40,663 bases of DNA, from positions 1-40,663 of the forward strand of contig PCUR01000030.1 in the NCBI GenBank assembly GCA_002771035.1, read 5' to 3'. Below are positions 1 to 8,662 of this stretch, one piece after another. The notes beneath the pieces are model-generated. The model saw nothing but the letters and a program-made list of their open reading frames with translations. It did no database searches and was not told where the DNA came from. The position numbers and the translations under genes are program-made. The stretch is from Candidatus Gracilibacteria bacterium CG12_big_fil_rev_8_21_14_0_65_38_15. Lineage in GTDB: Bacteria > Patescibacteriota > Gracilibacteria > BD1-5 > UBA2023. Within the stretch, counting starts at the first letter, position 1; each line of letters begins with the position of its first letter.

Positions 1-880
1 AGCTAAGGATTTTGTAACTGAGATGGATTCTGTGTAAACTTCGTGTGGTGTCCGATATCCGAGTGACTGGTGAGGTCTTTTCGAGTTGTAGAAGAACATA
101 TATTTTCTAATGGATATTATCGCTTCTATCGGAGAGTTGTATTCTCTGAGATAGACTTCTTCCTGTTTGATAGTTCTCCAGAGTCTCTCCACAAATATAT
201 TGTCGGCGTATCTTCCTCGCCCATCCATACTAATACGGATATTGTTCGATTCGAGGATACTTGTAAAAGCATTGCTGGTAAACTGAGATCCCTGATCTGT
301 GTTGAAGTATTCAGGTGTTCCATAGTTTTCAATCGCTTCTCTCAGAGCTTCAGTACAGAAAGATACTTCCATGGTATTTGAAACTCTCCAGGAGAGAATC
401 TTTCGACTGTGCCAATCAATGACGGCAATGAGATAGATAAACCCTCTCTTCATTCGTATGTACGTGATATCCGTACTCCATACCTGATTTGCGTGAGTGA
501 TTTTCATATTGTGGAGGAGGTATGGATATTTCTTGTGTGCTTTGTTCGGTATAGTGGTGTTCTTGTGAGGATAAATCGTTCGTATTCCGAGTGTCTCCAT
601 GAGACTTCTAACCTTGAGATGTCCTACATTGAATCCTTCTTGTCTGAGCATGATACTCATCCTTCTTGATCCAAGGAATGGATGTTCGGTATACATCTCG
701 TCGAGTCTTTTGAGAATTCTCTCTTTTTCCGGATTCTTGGCTGGTATGTAGTAATAGCTGGATCTGGATATTCCGAGAAGTTCCGTCTGACGAGAAATCG
801 TGAGAAGAGTGAAATTCACGTCCACGAAGGAGAGTTTCCTTCTATGGTCAAATTCAGCCAAGCTGTCTATATTTTTTTTT
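1..880 (-). CDS. IS3-family transposase OrfB (DDE integrase core), 3' end outside window
   Basis: This frame encodes the RNase-H-fold catalytic part of an IS3 transposase. Visible landmarks in order are TISRQTELLGISRSSYYY near the start, the first Asp in VWSTDITY, the second Asp in NTDQGSQFTS, and the Glu in NIFVERLWR, followed by the conserved YNSKRPHQSLGY. This is a complete DDE triad. No TGA occurs in the frame; all glycines are GGN, so it could be read in either code. The end lies beyond position 1. No good independent start is obvious, and expression as an OrfAB fusion at the A-run is likely. Confidence 0.85.
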
Positions 881-1150
881 GAGCCAGTCACGTTCTATCG
901 TGAGCTGACCTATTTGTCTATGTGCTTCGTCGAGAGCTTCTTCTTTTTCCCTGATGCTATCATCCTTCTTCCGAGGATCGGCAAATACATCCTTGGTTCT
1001 TTCGATGAAATCCACTTTCCAGCTCGATAGCATAGTCGGATGGAGTGAATACTTAGAAGCTATTTCTGCGAGCGTGGCGGTATTGGAGATAACTTCCAGT
1101 ACTACCTTTGTCTTGAATTCTGAAGTGTATCTTTTTCGAGTATTATTCAT
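842..1150 (-). CDS. IS3-family transposase OrfA (helix-turn-helix subunit)
   Basis: OrfA supplies the DNA-binding helix-turn-helix part of an IS3 transposase. The product opens MNNTRKRYTSEFKTKVVLEV, typical of the HTH_Tnp_1 family, and continues with a helix-turn-helix at about residues 25-55 and a leucine-zipper-like segment ending in ERDWLKKK. Under the standard code it would stop at TGA 854-856 after 98 residues; with UGA as Gly it reads on four codons to TAG 842-844. The KKK codons are a run of nine A on the minus strand (872-880), where IS3 elements normally frameshift into orfB. See the separate entry for the unusual frame relation. Confidence 0.85.
872..880 (-). other. A9 run at the orfA/orfB junction (frameshift site)
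   Basis: Nine consecutive A on the minus strand encode the LKKK end of OrfA. With nine, orfB lies in the +1 (equivalently -2) frame, and the canonical -1 frame hits TAG at once. With ten A, orfA would end in TAG directly after the run and orfB would be in the canonical -1 frame. The run is therefore either a slippage site, a one-base deletion or a homopolymer miscall. Confidence 0.6.
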
Positions 1151-1244
1151 GGGAATGTTAATAAGAGAAATATGATATTTTCTCTTAGCTTAATCTAGTT
1201 TGATTTTTTGTCTAGATTTTCTAGACCATTATAAGTTTTTATTA

Positions 1245-2771
1245 TTACTTTTTCTCAAACAAAAGCGGAACCGTCACAAGTTTAATATCCTTACTTTCTC
1301 TCGTCAATCGGAAGTCTGGATCAATGGAGAAACTAGCAAGTTTCGAATCAGTAAGCGAGAATATTTCTCGCATTTTTTCGGCAGTTTGTGGGAGAAACGG
1401 TGCAACGAGAATAGTGATGTGATAGAGAATCTCCACAAGATTCAGGAGAATATGGCGAAGTTTCTCTGGATCATCTTTGATAGTCCATGGTTTTTCTTCG
1501 TCGAAGTACTTATTGGCAAGGTCAATGAGTGTACTCACAGATATATACCCGATACGAAGATCAAAAACATCTAATGAAGTTATATACCGACCGTAAGAAA
1601 ATTTAATCTCTTTGTCTATTTCTGAATCCAAAACAAAACCATCTGTACTTATTCCATCTGGATAATACTTGCAGAAAAGTGTACTCGTGCGATTGGCGAT
1701 ATTTCCAAGTCCATTCACGAGTCCGGAGTTGTAGAGATTATGGAACCCTGTCTGAGTATAGTCGATATCCTCCCCGACTCCCCCACCTCCGACGGTGATG
1801 AAATACCGAAGCGCATCCGCACCATATACATTTATAACATCTTCTGGAACTACGACATTCCCGAGAGATTTACTCATTTTCTCTCAGGCAGAAGTTACAA
1901 ATCCGTGAACGAGGATATTCTTGGAAGTTTCCATATCCGCAGACAAAAGCATTGCCATATAGATAATAGCATGAAAACGAGAAATATCTTTCCCTATTAC
2001 ATGGAGATACGTCGGATAATACCGGTTGAATTTCTCCTGGTCGAAACTGTATCCGATACCAGAAAGGTAGTTAGTAAGAGCATCACACCATACATACATA
2101 ACCTGAGTTTCATCGCCTGGAACAGGAATACCCCACGGCATCTTGTCGGCACTTCGTGAGAAACTTACATCATTGAGTCCTTCGGAGAGAAATGAGAGAA
2201 TCTCGTTTTTGCGAAATTCTGGAACGATTTTTACCGTATCATTTGAGATGATTTTCTTTAATTGCTCTTCGTACTTAGAAAGTCGGAAGAAATAATTCTC
2301 TTCTTCCAAAAGCAACGGTTTCTTGTGATGAATCGGACAATTCCCCTCTGAATCGAGGTCTTTCTCGGGCATAAATACTTCACATCCTTCGCAATACAGT
2401 CCAGAATATTTTTTCTTATATATATCGCCTTTTGTTTCGAGTTTCCGCCAGATTGCCTGTGCTGTCGGCCAGTGTCGAACCTGATCGGTCGTTCGGATAA
2501 ACTCATCTGGAGTAGTGTGAAGTGCTGTATGAAGTGTATTGAAAAGTTCTACGTTTTCATCAAGCATTTCGAGAGTTTCTTTCTCAAGTTCCTGAGCTTT
2601 GTTATATATTTTTGACCCATGTTCATCAGCTCCAGTAAGGAAAAAAGTATCGTTTCCAGAAGAACGATTATAGCGAGCGAGAATGTCTGCAATGATAAAT
2701 TCCATAGCATGTCCCATATGTGGACCAGCATTCATATATGGAATGGATGTAGCAATGAGTCGGTGTTGCAT
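1245..2771 (-). CDS. metG: methionyl-tRNA synthetase
   Basis: Class I synthetase charging tRNA-Met in the cytoplasm. The 508-residue product has the HIGH-type motif as HMGH at residues 18-21, a zinc-knuckle insertion with CEGC and later CPIH, and the KMSKS loop at about 298-302. The glycine just before the loop (codon 296, 1884-1886) is TGA, so the gene looks split under the standard code but is intact in code 25. It ends after the anticodon-binding helical domain, so it is the short type without the C-terminal tRNA-binding domain. The start at 2771 gives a family-like N-terminus (MQHRLIATSIPYMNAG); a longer upstream frame has no similarity. A -10 box TATAAT lies on the minus strand at 2799-2804. 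Confidence 0.95.
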
Positions 2772-2876
2772 AAATATTGAAAGTAATGAGAAAAAGGGAT
2801 TATACATAATTTTCCAAAAAATCCACTGAAAATGTCTAAAAATAGGGATTTTATAAAGAAAATGAATCCGAAATAC

Positions 2877-2903
2877 TTGACTTATTGTAAATTTAATTAC
2901 AAT
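2877..2903 (+). promoter_or_regulatory. candidate sigma70-type promoter for the 101-aa gene
   Basis: TTGACT at 2877-2882 and TACAAT at 2898-2903 with a 15-nt spacer, about 80 nt upstream of the Shine-Dalgarno-bearing start at 2982. The spacer is a little short. Confidence 0.45.
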
Positions 2904-2981
2904 GACACGCCTCCACTCATTATTAATCGGAGAAAGAATTCCAAACCAAAACACAAACCAATCACAAAAGGGAGTAACACC

Positions 2982-3287
2982 ATGAAAAACATCGCTCGCA
3001 AGCTTGTCACGCTTTTTTTCGCAATCTGCGCTGGCTTTGCAGAAGTTCTGGCAGAAATATTCGACCATAATGGAATGAAGCGGAAACAAGCGGAACAAAC
3101 CCGGTCTTACATTGAAAACCAGAATCCGGAAGAACGGGCAGGACGCCTCATACCGTCACTCGCGCCAGAAGCCAATTTACTGGAAGAAGTGTTCGGGATC
3201 CAGGCAGCAAAAGAACAGCAAAACGATATTCGGGATCATGTTGAAAATAATGAACCGGAAGTAATAGCAGCTCGTTTGGTCTGCTAA
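2982..3287 (+). CDS. small hypothetical protein (101 aa) with Shine-Dalgarno
   Basis: I do not recognise this family. The start at 2982 is chosen because GGGAG lies 8 nt upstream; an in-frame ATG at 2832 would precede the candidate promoter. The product begins with a basic, then hydrophobic stretch (MKNIARKLVTLFFAICAGFA), possibly a signal anchor or amphipathic helix. Two short similar motifs follow: a QTRSYIENQNPEERAGRLI segment and a NDIRDHVENNEPEVIAARLV segment, which look like an internal repeat of roughly 20 residues. Codon choice (CGC, CGG, CCG, GCG) is more GC-rich than in neighbours and there is no UGA. It is a solitary transcription unit with its own promoter and terminator, which suggests acquisition. 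Confidence 0.65.
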   Translation: MKNIARKLVTLFFAICAGFAEVLAEIFDHNGMKRKQAEQTRSYIENQNPEERAGRLIPSLAPEANLLEEVFGIQAAKEQQNDIRDHVENNEPEVIAARLVC

Positions 3288-3352
3288 AAATAAAAACATA
3301 TTCGTATTATCGATTCATCTTTCCTATGGGAAATGAGAATCGGAAGCACTCT

Positions 3353-3388
3353 AAAAAAAGACTACCTCTTCGGTAGTCTTTTTTTTGT
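3353..3388. terminator. bidirectional intrinsic terminator
   Basis: Stem GACTACC/GGTAGTC with a TCTTC loop, flanked by A on the left and eight T on the right. It lies between the convergent 101-aa gene and hisS and can serve both. Confidence 0.85.
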
Positions 3389-3391
3389 TTA

Positions 3392-4735
3392 TTATTCAGG
3401 GATTGTTTCTTCTTTTTTCTCTTCGATAATAAAATCTTTAAGTGGGGAATAAAAATCGAGGGATTTTATATCAATCTTCATCATAAGATGCTCGAGAAGT
3501 TTATTGAGCGGGATCTCTTCTTGAGTTCCATTTACCATATCTTTTAACTGACAAACTCCTTTCTTGGCTTCCATTATACCGATAATTGCAACATACTGAG
3601 CACCAAGACGGTTTGCTTTTTTCATCTGAACCTTGAGGGACGGAGTCCCGAGAGAGATGAGGGAATTAAGTCCTTGTGTACGTGCTTCCATATCGAGTGG
3701 AAGTACGAGTTTAGTCGCTTCTTCTCCAAGTTGGATGAAGTACAAATGAGTCTTATCCTTATTTTTGAGTTTTATACCATTGTCCATAATCGTTTCTATA
3801 AGACGTTCTGCTCCCATACCGAACCCTACCCCTGGAATTACATCTTTGTAACCGATGGTTTTGGAAAGTCCGTCATATCGACCTCCTCAGCCGAACGCGT
3901 TCTGTGTTCGATCACTTCCATCCACCCATTCCCAAACAGTATGACAATAATAATCGAATCCACGAACAAGAAGTGGATCTTCCTCGAATTCTACACCGAG
4001 TATACCGAGATAAGTTTTTACTTTTTCATAGTATTCTTTTGAATCTTTTTTAAGAAAATCAGTAATCTTCGGTGCTACCTTCAATAATTCTCTCGTATCT
4101 TCGTTTTTACTATCAAGTAATCGAAGTGGATTAGTGGAGAGACGATAGAGATCAGTTTCATCAAGTAAATGTTTCTTATTTTCAAAAAAACCAGTAAGTT
4201 CCTGAATATATTTCTCACGTTCTTTCGGAGTCGCAAGTGTATTAAGTTTAAGTTTATATTGTCCTTTAAGCCCGATTCCATCAAGAATAGAACATCCAAT
4301 ATGAATAGCTTTCGCATCGATAACTGGATCGACTTCCCCGATAATCTCAGCACCTACTTGGTGATGTTGACGATATCGCCCTTTCTGAGGACGATCATAT
4401 CGGAAATGTGGTTCGATGTAATAAAGATACACCGGTTGCGGTTCTTCAAGCATATACTCAAGATATGCTCGCATAACACCTGCAGTAGATTCTGGTTTCA
4501 GAATAAGTTCACGATCTTTTCGGTCAAGAAAGGTATACATTTCCTTGGAAACGATATCAGAAGATTCTCCAGCTGAACGAACTATAAGTTCTTTATGTTC
4601 AACAATTGGAGTAGAAATACGTGTGAATCCGTTCTTACGAAATTCGTGTCGAGCCACTTTTTTAAGGAACGTAAAATATCTCTGGTATTCACCAAATATA
4701 TCTTGCATACCACGGACACGAAGAGGCGGAGTCAT
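3392..4735 (-). CDS. hisS: histidyl-tRNA synthetase
   Basis: Class II synthetase for tRNA-His, 447 residues, the usual length. The N-terminal motif 1 region begins MTPPLRVRGMQDIFGEYQRY; motif 2 is in YIEPHFRYDRPQKGRYRQHHQ; the histidine-binding loop is LVRGFDYYCHTVWEW; motif 3 lies in GVGFGMGAERL. TGA at 3887-3889 (codon 283) falls in AFG-G-GGRYDGL, a glycine run conserved in the family. Under the standard code this would be two fragments with a gap. The C-terminal anticodon-binding domain follows. It is one of four synthetase genes on the minus strand here, each apparently transcribed on its own. Confidence 0.95.
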
Positions 4736-4983
4736 AAAAAAAGGGGTTAGAAATCAGGAATAATTAAAATATTGGCTTTCGGAAATTTCAGAAAAAATAA
4801 CGAAATCCGTATAAAAACTGTTTATTTGGAGTAAATTATTCAAACGATACGAAAAGTAAGGCTTGAATATGAAGTTCGTACTCCATAGTATCGTCTCCCG
4901 GAACATTTTATAGAAATTTCCATGAGAGGTGAAAATATCCCACTAAAGGGATAGTATCAAATGATGAAAGGAAAAGCAAAACT

Positions 4984-5178
4984 TTATACGATATATGTCT
5001 GGTAGATATTTATCGGTCCGTTTTTATCTTCATACTTCTCAACAGTAGTTTGAATATGTCCTCGAAGAAAGTCTGTGAGACTTTGTCATTTTTGTTCCAG
5101 AATAACTTCAATTTTCTTCTTCTGAGCATCGGTTACATAAAAGTTCACCGCGCTTGCAAATTTCTTACGTTCTGCCAT
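4984..5178 (-). CDS. ribbon-helix-helix-like small DNA-binding protein (64 aa)
   Basis: This gene is only visible in code 25. The start at 5178 begins MAERKKFASAVNFYVTDAQK, the stop is TAA, and codon 31 (5086-5088) is TGA. The layout is a short beta strand (VNFYVT), helix (DAQKKKIEVILEQK), a turn at the UGA-encoded Gly followed by QSLTDFLR, and a second helix to about residue 50. This is the arrangement of Arc/MetJ/CopG ribbon-helix-helix repressors, in which a glycine commonly marks the turn between the helices. A DNA-binding or antitoxin-like role is inferred from the fold only. No toxin partner adjoins: the neighbours are hisS and proS. The 248 bp between it and hisS show only a small hairpin (4936-4953) and no other gene. 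Confidence 0.7.
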
Positions 5179-5247
5179 AAATTTTATTATAAAAAAGAAT
5201 AGACAAAGTAAAGATATGGAAAAAAATAAAAAAAGCAAGGGGATTTT

Positions 5248-6462
5248 TTACAATATAACAATTCTACTCTCACTTTCCTTTCGTCCCTTGAATTCATAAC
5301 CGCCCTGTGCGAGGGTTTTATCGGAGAGAACGATTCGATATGGAATACCGAGAAGGTCAGTATCTCCGGCCTTGGCTCCAAATCCAGTATTTCGATCGTC
5401 GATAAGCACAGTTGCGCCTTCTGATTCGAGTTTCTTTGCCAATTTCTTCGCTTCTTCCAAATGATCTCCGATAACAATCATATAATAACTAAATGGTGCG
5501 ACATTTTCTGGCCAAACAAGCCCTTTTTCATCCATAAATTTCTCGGCTATAACTCCCATGAGTCGGCTCACACCGATTCCATAACATCCCATCACCACTT
5601 CTTGTTTTTTTCCTTCTGCATCAGTATATCCGAGTCCGAAAGCATTGGAGAAACGTGTTCCGAGCTTGAAGATATTCCCTACTTCCGAAGCTTGTACGAT
5701 GAAATGTTCTTTTGAAGTACATTCCACACAAACAAATCCTGTAGGATCAATAATTTCTTCGTTGTGGGCTTGTCCACATTTCGAGCACACATAGACATCG
5801 TCTTCTCCAATTCCGAGGTCTGTTTGGAATTCGTAACTGTATTTAGAAAAGGCTCATCCAGAAGCAAATACATATCGAGTTGATTCCCCGAGTCCGAGTC
5901 GTTCATAGATACGAACATAGGCTTTACGAACTTCCTCAAAGAATATATCGAGATCCTCACTATTTCGATGGAATGAATAGAGATCTTTCATGAGAAACTC
6001 GCGTCCGCGAAGAATTCCAGATTTGGCACGAGCCTCATTTCGGAACTTTGTCTGAAACTGATATACAGCACAATTATCGAGGTTTTTATATGATTGGATG
6101 AATTCCTGCATAAGAGGAGTGACTATTTCTTCGTGTGTCGGATTCAGAGCATAGTATTTCCCAGAAGCTCCTTCCACTTTAAAAAGGTTATCCATCGTAT
6201 CCCATCGACCGGTCGTCTCCCAATGTTCGCGAGTTCCAAAAGAAGTCATAAGAATCTCGGAACATCCAATCGCATCGAGTTCTTCTCGAACAATCCGCTT
6301 GATATTTTCGAGAACACGAAGTCCAAGATGAAGATATATATATGCTCCTGCCATTTCCTGGCGGACAAAACCCGCTTGAAGAAGAAGTCCGGTAGAACGA
6401 TTATCGGAAGTCTGAGGAACGGTTTTGAGTGTATGAAATGGATAACGAGAAAGTTGAAGCAT
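5248..6462 (-). CDS. proS: prolyl-tRNA synthetase (short form)
   Basis: Class II synthetase for tRNA-Pro, 404 residues. The start MLQLSRYPFHTLKTVPQTSD is followed by the motif 1 region (LLLQAGFVRQEMAGAYIYL), motif 2 (FQTKFRNEARAKSGILRGRE) and motif 3 (MGCYGIGVSRLMGVIAEKF). TGA at 5854-5856 (codon 203) encodes Gly in the segment FASG-G-AFSKYS. The large editing insertion of E. coli-type enzymes is absent. In its place, around residues 225-255, is a small module with CSKC and CVEC that looks like a zinc ribbon. The C-terminal anticodon-binding domain is present. A good promoter (6495-6522) precedes it. Confidence 0.93.
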
Positions 6463-6494
6463 AAAAAATAATGAAATTACGAATAATCCTGGGC

Positions 6495-6522
6495 ATTATA
6501 TAAAAAACTTTGCTTTAAGCAA
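6495..6522 (-). promoter_or_regulatory. proS promoter
   Basis: On the minus strand TTGCTT (6517-6522), 16-nt spacer, TATAAT (6495-6500), about 30 nt upstream of the proS start. Same -35, spacer and -10 as the HU promoter and the 8259 gene promoter. Confidence 0.8.
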
Positions 6523-6588
6523 AGGGATTTTATCCAATCGTTCATTCGATTCTCATTAAGAAATTTAATAAATACTTAATAAATTAAA

Positions 6589-6616
6589 TTGACATTTATA
6601 TATTTATATATACAAA
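6589..6616 (+). promoter_or_regulatory. promoter of the 121-aa gene
   Basis: TTGACA (6589-6594), 16-nt spacer, TACAAA (6611-6616), about 50 nt upstream of the start at 6668. Confidence 0.6.
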
Positions 6617-6667
6617 TACTCAGTTGTTTTTCAAAATCAAAATTCAACAACCAAGGAGATTAGAGAA

Positions 6668-7033
6668 ATGAATCAAACACAGAGACATCCTGCTGCCAAT
6701 GTTCCTGCTGATATAAAAATCAAACGGGGACGAATAGTGTTCGGGTTAAAGGACAATGCTTCACGCGGTATCGAGGCGGTAATCTTGCCAGTTTTCGATA
6801 TCCGCAATTGTTCCCTCGCCGGTCTTACGCGAGTGATTGAACAGATAAATTCGCTGCCCAAGAGATTCCAGGACAACTACTGTGAAACGTTGGTCAAAAA
6901 AAGCTACGGCGATATGGGCACTCGATTCACTATCGAGAACGGCGATCTTGTAGCACTCGACGAAGATGCTGCCACACAATTATTTAAATTATGTCTCCCT
7001 ATACGGGGATTCAGGCACTATATCCCTATATAA
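6668..7033 (+). CDS. hypothetical protein (121 aa) with strong Shine-Dalgarno
   Basis: I do not recognise this family. The start at 6668 is fixed by AAGGAG 9 nt upstream, which is rare in this window. The protein (MNQTQRHPAANVPADIKIKR at the start) looks soluble with mixed alpha/beta character: a strand-rich first half containing GIEAVILPVFDIRN and a helical middle containing LTRVIEQINSLPKRF. There is no signal peptide and no UGA. Codon use (GGC, CGC, CTC, GCC) is more GC-rich than neighbours. It has its own promoter and terminator. An AAGGAGG sequence directly at the stop codon has no start behind it. Possibly acquired. Confidence 0.65.
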   Translation: MNQTQRHPAANVPADIKIKRGRIVFGLKDNASRGIEAVILPVFDIRNCSLAGLTRVIEQINSLPKRFQDNYCETLVKKSYGDMGTRFTIENGDLVALDEDAATQLFKLCLPIRGFRHYIPI

Positions 7034-7047
7034 AGGAGGTGGGGAAT

Positions 7048-7080
7048 AAAAAACGGCTCGTAAATCGAGCCGTTTTTCTT
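7048..7080 (+). terminator. intrinsic terminator after the 121-aa gene
   Basis: Stem CGGCTCG/CGAGCCG with a short AT loop, then TTTTTCTTTTT. Confidence 0.9.
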
Positions 7081-7158
7081 TTTATATAATCATCTATAGT
7101 ACTATTACTAATAGTTTTTACAAAAAATATATAATTCTGTAAAAGTATGAAAAAAGAT

Positions 7159-7186
7159 TTGCAATAGAAAAAAAAGTGTATATATT
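7159..7186 (+). promoter_or_regulatory. recA promoter
   Basis: TTGCAA (7159-7164), 16-nt spacer, TATATT (7181-7186), ending 31 nt before the recA start. I see no LexA-type palindrome here. Confidence 0.6.
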
Positions 7187-7217
7187 CGTTTTCATATTAT
7201 TTCTTCACAAACATTTT

Positions 7218-8201
7218 ATGGTAGACAATAAAAAAGAAGCTCTCAATGCTGCTCTCGCAATGATTGAGAAACAATTTGGAGCAGGTTCTGTTATGAAACT
7301 TGGAGACCAACAGGCAATTAAAGTAGAAATGGTTGGATCTGGTTCCATCGCTCTCGATGCGGCACTTGGCGGAGGATATCCAAAAGGTCGAATCGTTGAA
7401 ATATACGGACCAGAATCTTCTGGTAAGACTACTCTTACGCTTCATGCTATCGCAGAAGTTCAGAAGCTCGGTGGAACTGCCGCTTTTATCGATGCAGAAC
7501 ATGCACTCGATCCCGAATACGCCAAGAAAATTGGAGTAAATGTCGATGAACTTATCATTTCCCAGCCGGATTACGGAGAACAAGCGCTCGAGATTGTCGA
7601 TGCTCTCGTTCGATCCAATGCAGTTGATCTCATCGTCGTAGATTCCGTTGCAGCCCTCGTTCCGAAAGCAGAAATAGAAGGAAATATGGGAGATTCCTTT
7701 ATGGGACTTCAAGCCCGTCTTATGAGTCAAGCGCTCCGTAAGATTACAGGGGTTATTTCTAAATCAAATTCCACTGTCATTTTCATCAATCAGATTCGTA
7801 TGAAGATTTGAGTAATGTTCGGAAATCCAGAGACTACTACTGGAGGAAATGCTCTTAAATTCTATGCTTCACAGCGTCTTGATATCCGTCGAAAAGAGAA
7901 ACTTGAAAGCGGAACAGGCGATGATAAGGAAACAATGGGAAATAAAGTGAAAGTGAAAGTAGTAAAGAATAAGATTGCTCCTCCATTTAAAGAAGTAGAA
8001 ATCGATGTTCTCTTCAATGAAGGGATTTCTCGAGAAGGAGAAATACTTGATATCGGAACAGAAAAAGGAATTATTAAAAAATCTGGGGCTTTTTATACAT
8101 ATGAAGAAACAAAACTCGGACAGGGACGGGAAAATGCACGACAATTCCTCAAGGAAAATAGTAAACTTGCAAAGGAAATCGAAAAGAAAATCCGAGCATA
8201 A
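7218..8201 (+). CDS. recA: recombinase RecA
   Basis: RecA forms ATP-dependent filaments on single-stranded DNA for homologous recombination. The 327-residue product starts at 7218 ([20 protein letters not shown]), chosen over an upstream TTG/ATA-rich extension because it matches the family N-terminus. Walker A GPESSGKT is at 64-71, Walker [11 protein letters not shown] at about 136-145, and the L2 region [16 protein letters not shown] is intact. Codon 198 (7809-7811) is TGA exactly where RecA has the nearly invariant glycine of MKIGVMFGNP. This is the clearest single proof in the window that UGA means Gly. The C-terminus is short relative to E. coli RecA. Confidence 0.97.
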
Positions 8202-8202
8202 T

Positions 8203-8230
8203 TTGCTTTTTAGAGCGTTCATGGTATAAT
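8203..8230 (+). promoter_or_regulatory. promoter of the 99-aa gene
   Basis: TTGCTT (8203-8208), 16-nt spacer, TATAAT (8225-8230), directly behind the recA stop codon and 28 nt before the next ATG. Confidence 0.75.
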
Positions 8231-8258
8231 CTCCTTATATATTTTTGAACAATAAAAT

Positions 8259-8558
8259 ATGCCAGAGAACAAATCACTCCCGCTTATCGAAACAGCCGTA
8301 TCGGAAGATACGACTCTTTCGCCTGAGATTGTAGCGATTGTAAAAAAAGCACATTCTGGGACAGCTGAGATAATCAGACTTTTTGAAGCGAATCAAGTAA
8401 GTCCTGTCCGTCATTATTTACGAGTAGCAAATGGGATGATTAGAGGAATTCTCGGAGAACCAACAAATCCTGAAGAACTTTCCAAACTTATCGCTCTCAA
8501 AAAAGAATTTCGTGATCACGAAGCTGCTAATGATGAAGTTTTTACAAAAGCTGCGTAA
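8259..8558 (+). CDS. hypothetical protein (99 aa)
   Basis: Not recognised. A small soluble, mostly helical protein beginning MPENKSLPLIETAVSEDTTL; a central segment VRHYLRVANGMIRGILGEPT and a charged C-terminal helix (LSKLIALKKEFRDHEAANDE). No cysteines, no membrane segment, no UGA. It has a strong promoter of its own right after recA and a terminator after it, so it is a separate unit rather than a recA operon member. The 31054 gene is similar in size and general character, but I see no clear sequence similarity. Confidence 0.65.
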   Translation: MPENKSLPLIETAVSEDTTLSPEIVAIVKKAHSGTAEIIRLFEANQVSPVRHYLRVANGMIRGILGEPTNPEELSKLIALKKEFRDHEAANDEVFTKAA

Positions 8559-8573
8559 TGCCATATATACCGT

Positions 8574-8643
8574 AAATACCCCCCTATTTTTATATTTTCC
8601 TTTGCAAAGAATGGAAAATTCACAATAATAGGCGGGTATTTTT
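8574..8643 (+). terminator. terminator-like inverted repeat overlapping a promoter
   Basis: The left arm AAATACCCCCCTATT (from 8574) pairs with AATAGGCGGGTATTT near 8627-8641, followed by T. An inner ATTTTCC/GGAAAAT stem sits in the loop. A TTGCAA-16-AATAAT promoter for the downstream gene (8602-8629) lies inside the structure. Confidence 0.6.
8602..8629 (+). promoter_or_regulatory. candidate promoter of the FNR-type gene
   Basis: TTGCAA (8602-8607), 16-nt spacer, AATAAT (8624-8629), 33 nt before the ATG at 8663, embedded in the preceding terminator loop. Confidence 0.45.
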
Positions 8644-8662
8644 ATTTCATACTTTCTCGTTT

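Larger units (their letters stand above)
1..1226 (-). mobile_element. IS3-family insertion sequence, partial at window start
   Basis: The element holds orfA (842-1150) and orfB (running off position 1), both on the minus strand, in the usual IS3-family layout. The orfA-proximal terminus lies somewhere in 1160-1226. The heptamer agctaag begins the window and its reverse complement is at 1184-1190, so the window may start inside the other terminal repeat. A perfect 7-bp hairpin (1210-1216 with 1220-1226) lies just beyond and could be the insertion target or boundary. The far end is outside the window, so exact termini and target duplication cannot be given. Confidence 0.8.

Noticed and set aside
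1200-1574. Plus-strand ORF near metG
   Set aside because: It is the reverse complement of the metG 3' end and has no features of its own.
7033-7047. AAGGAGG ribosome-binding sequence after the 121-aa gene
   Set aside because: No start codon or reading frame follows before the terminator, so it is probably a chance match or a remnant.
7218-8201. recA, hisS, proS, serS, metG and obg as broken pseudogenes
   Set aside because: Each break is a single in-frame TGA at a glycine position and the frame continues; they are intact in code 25.
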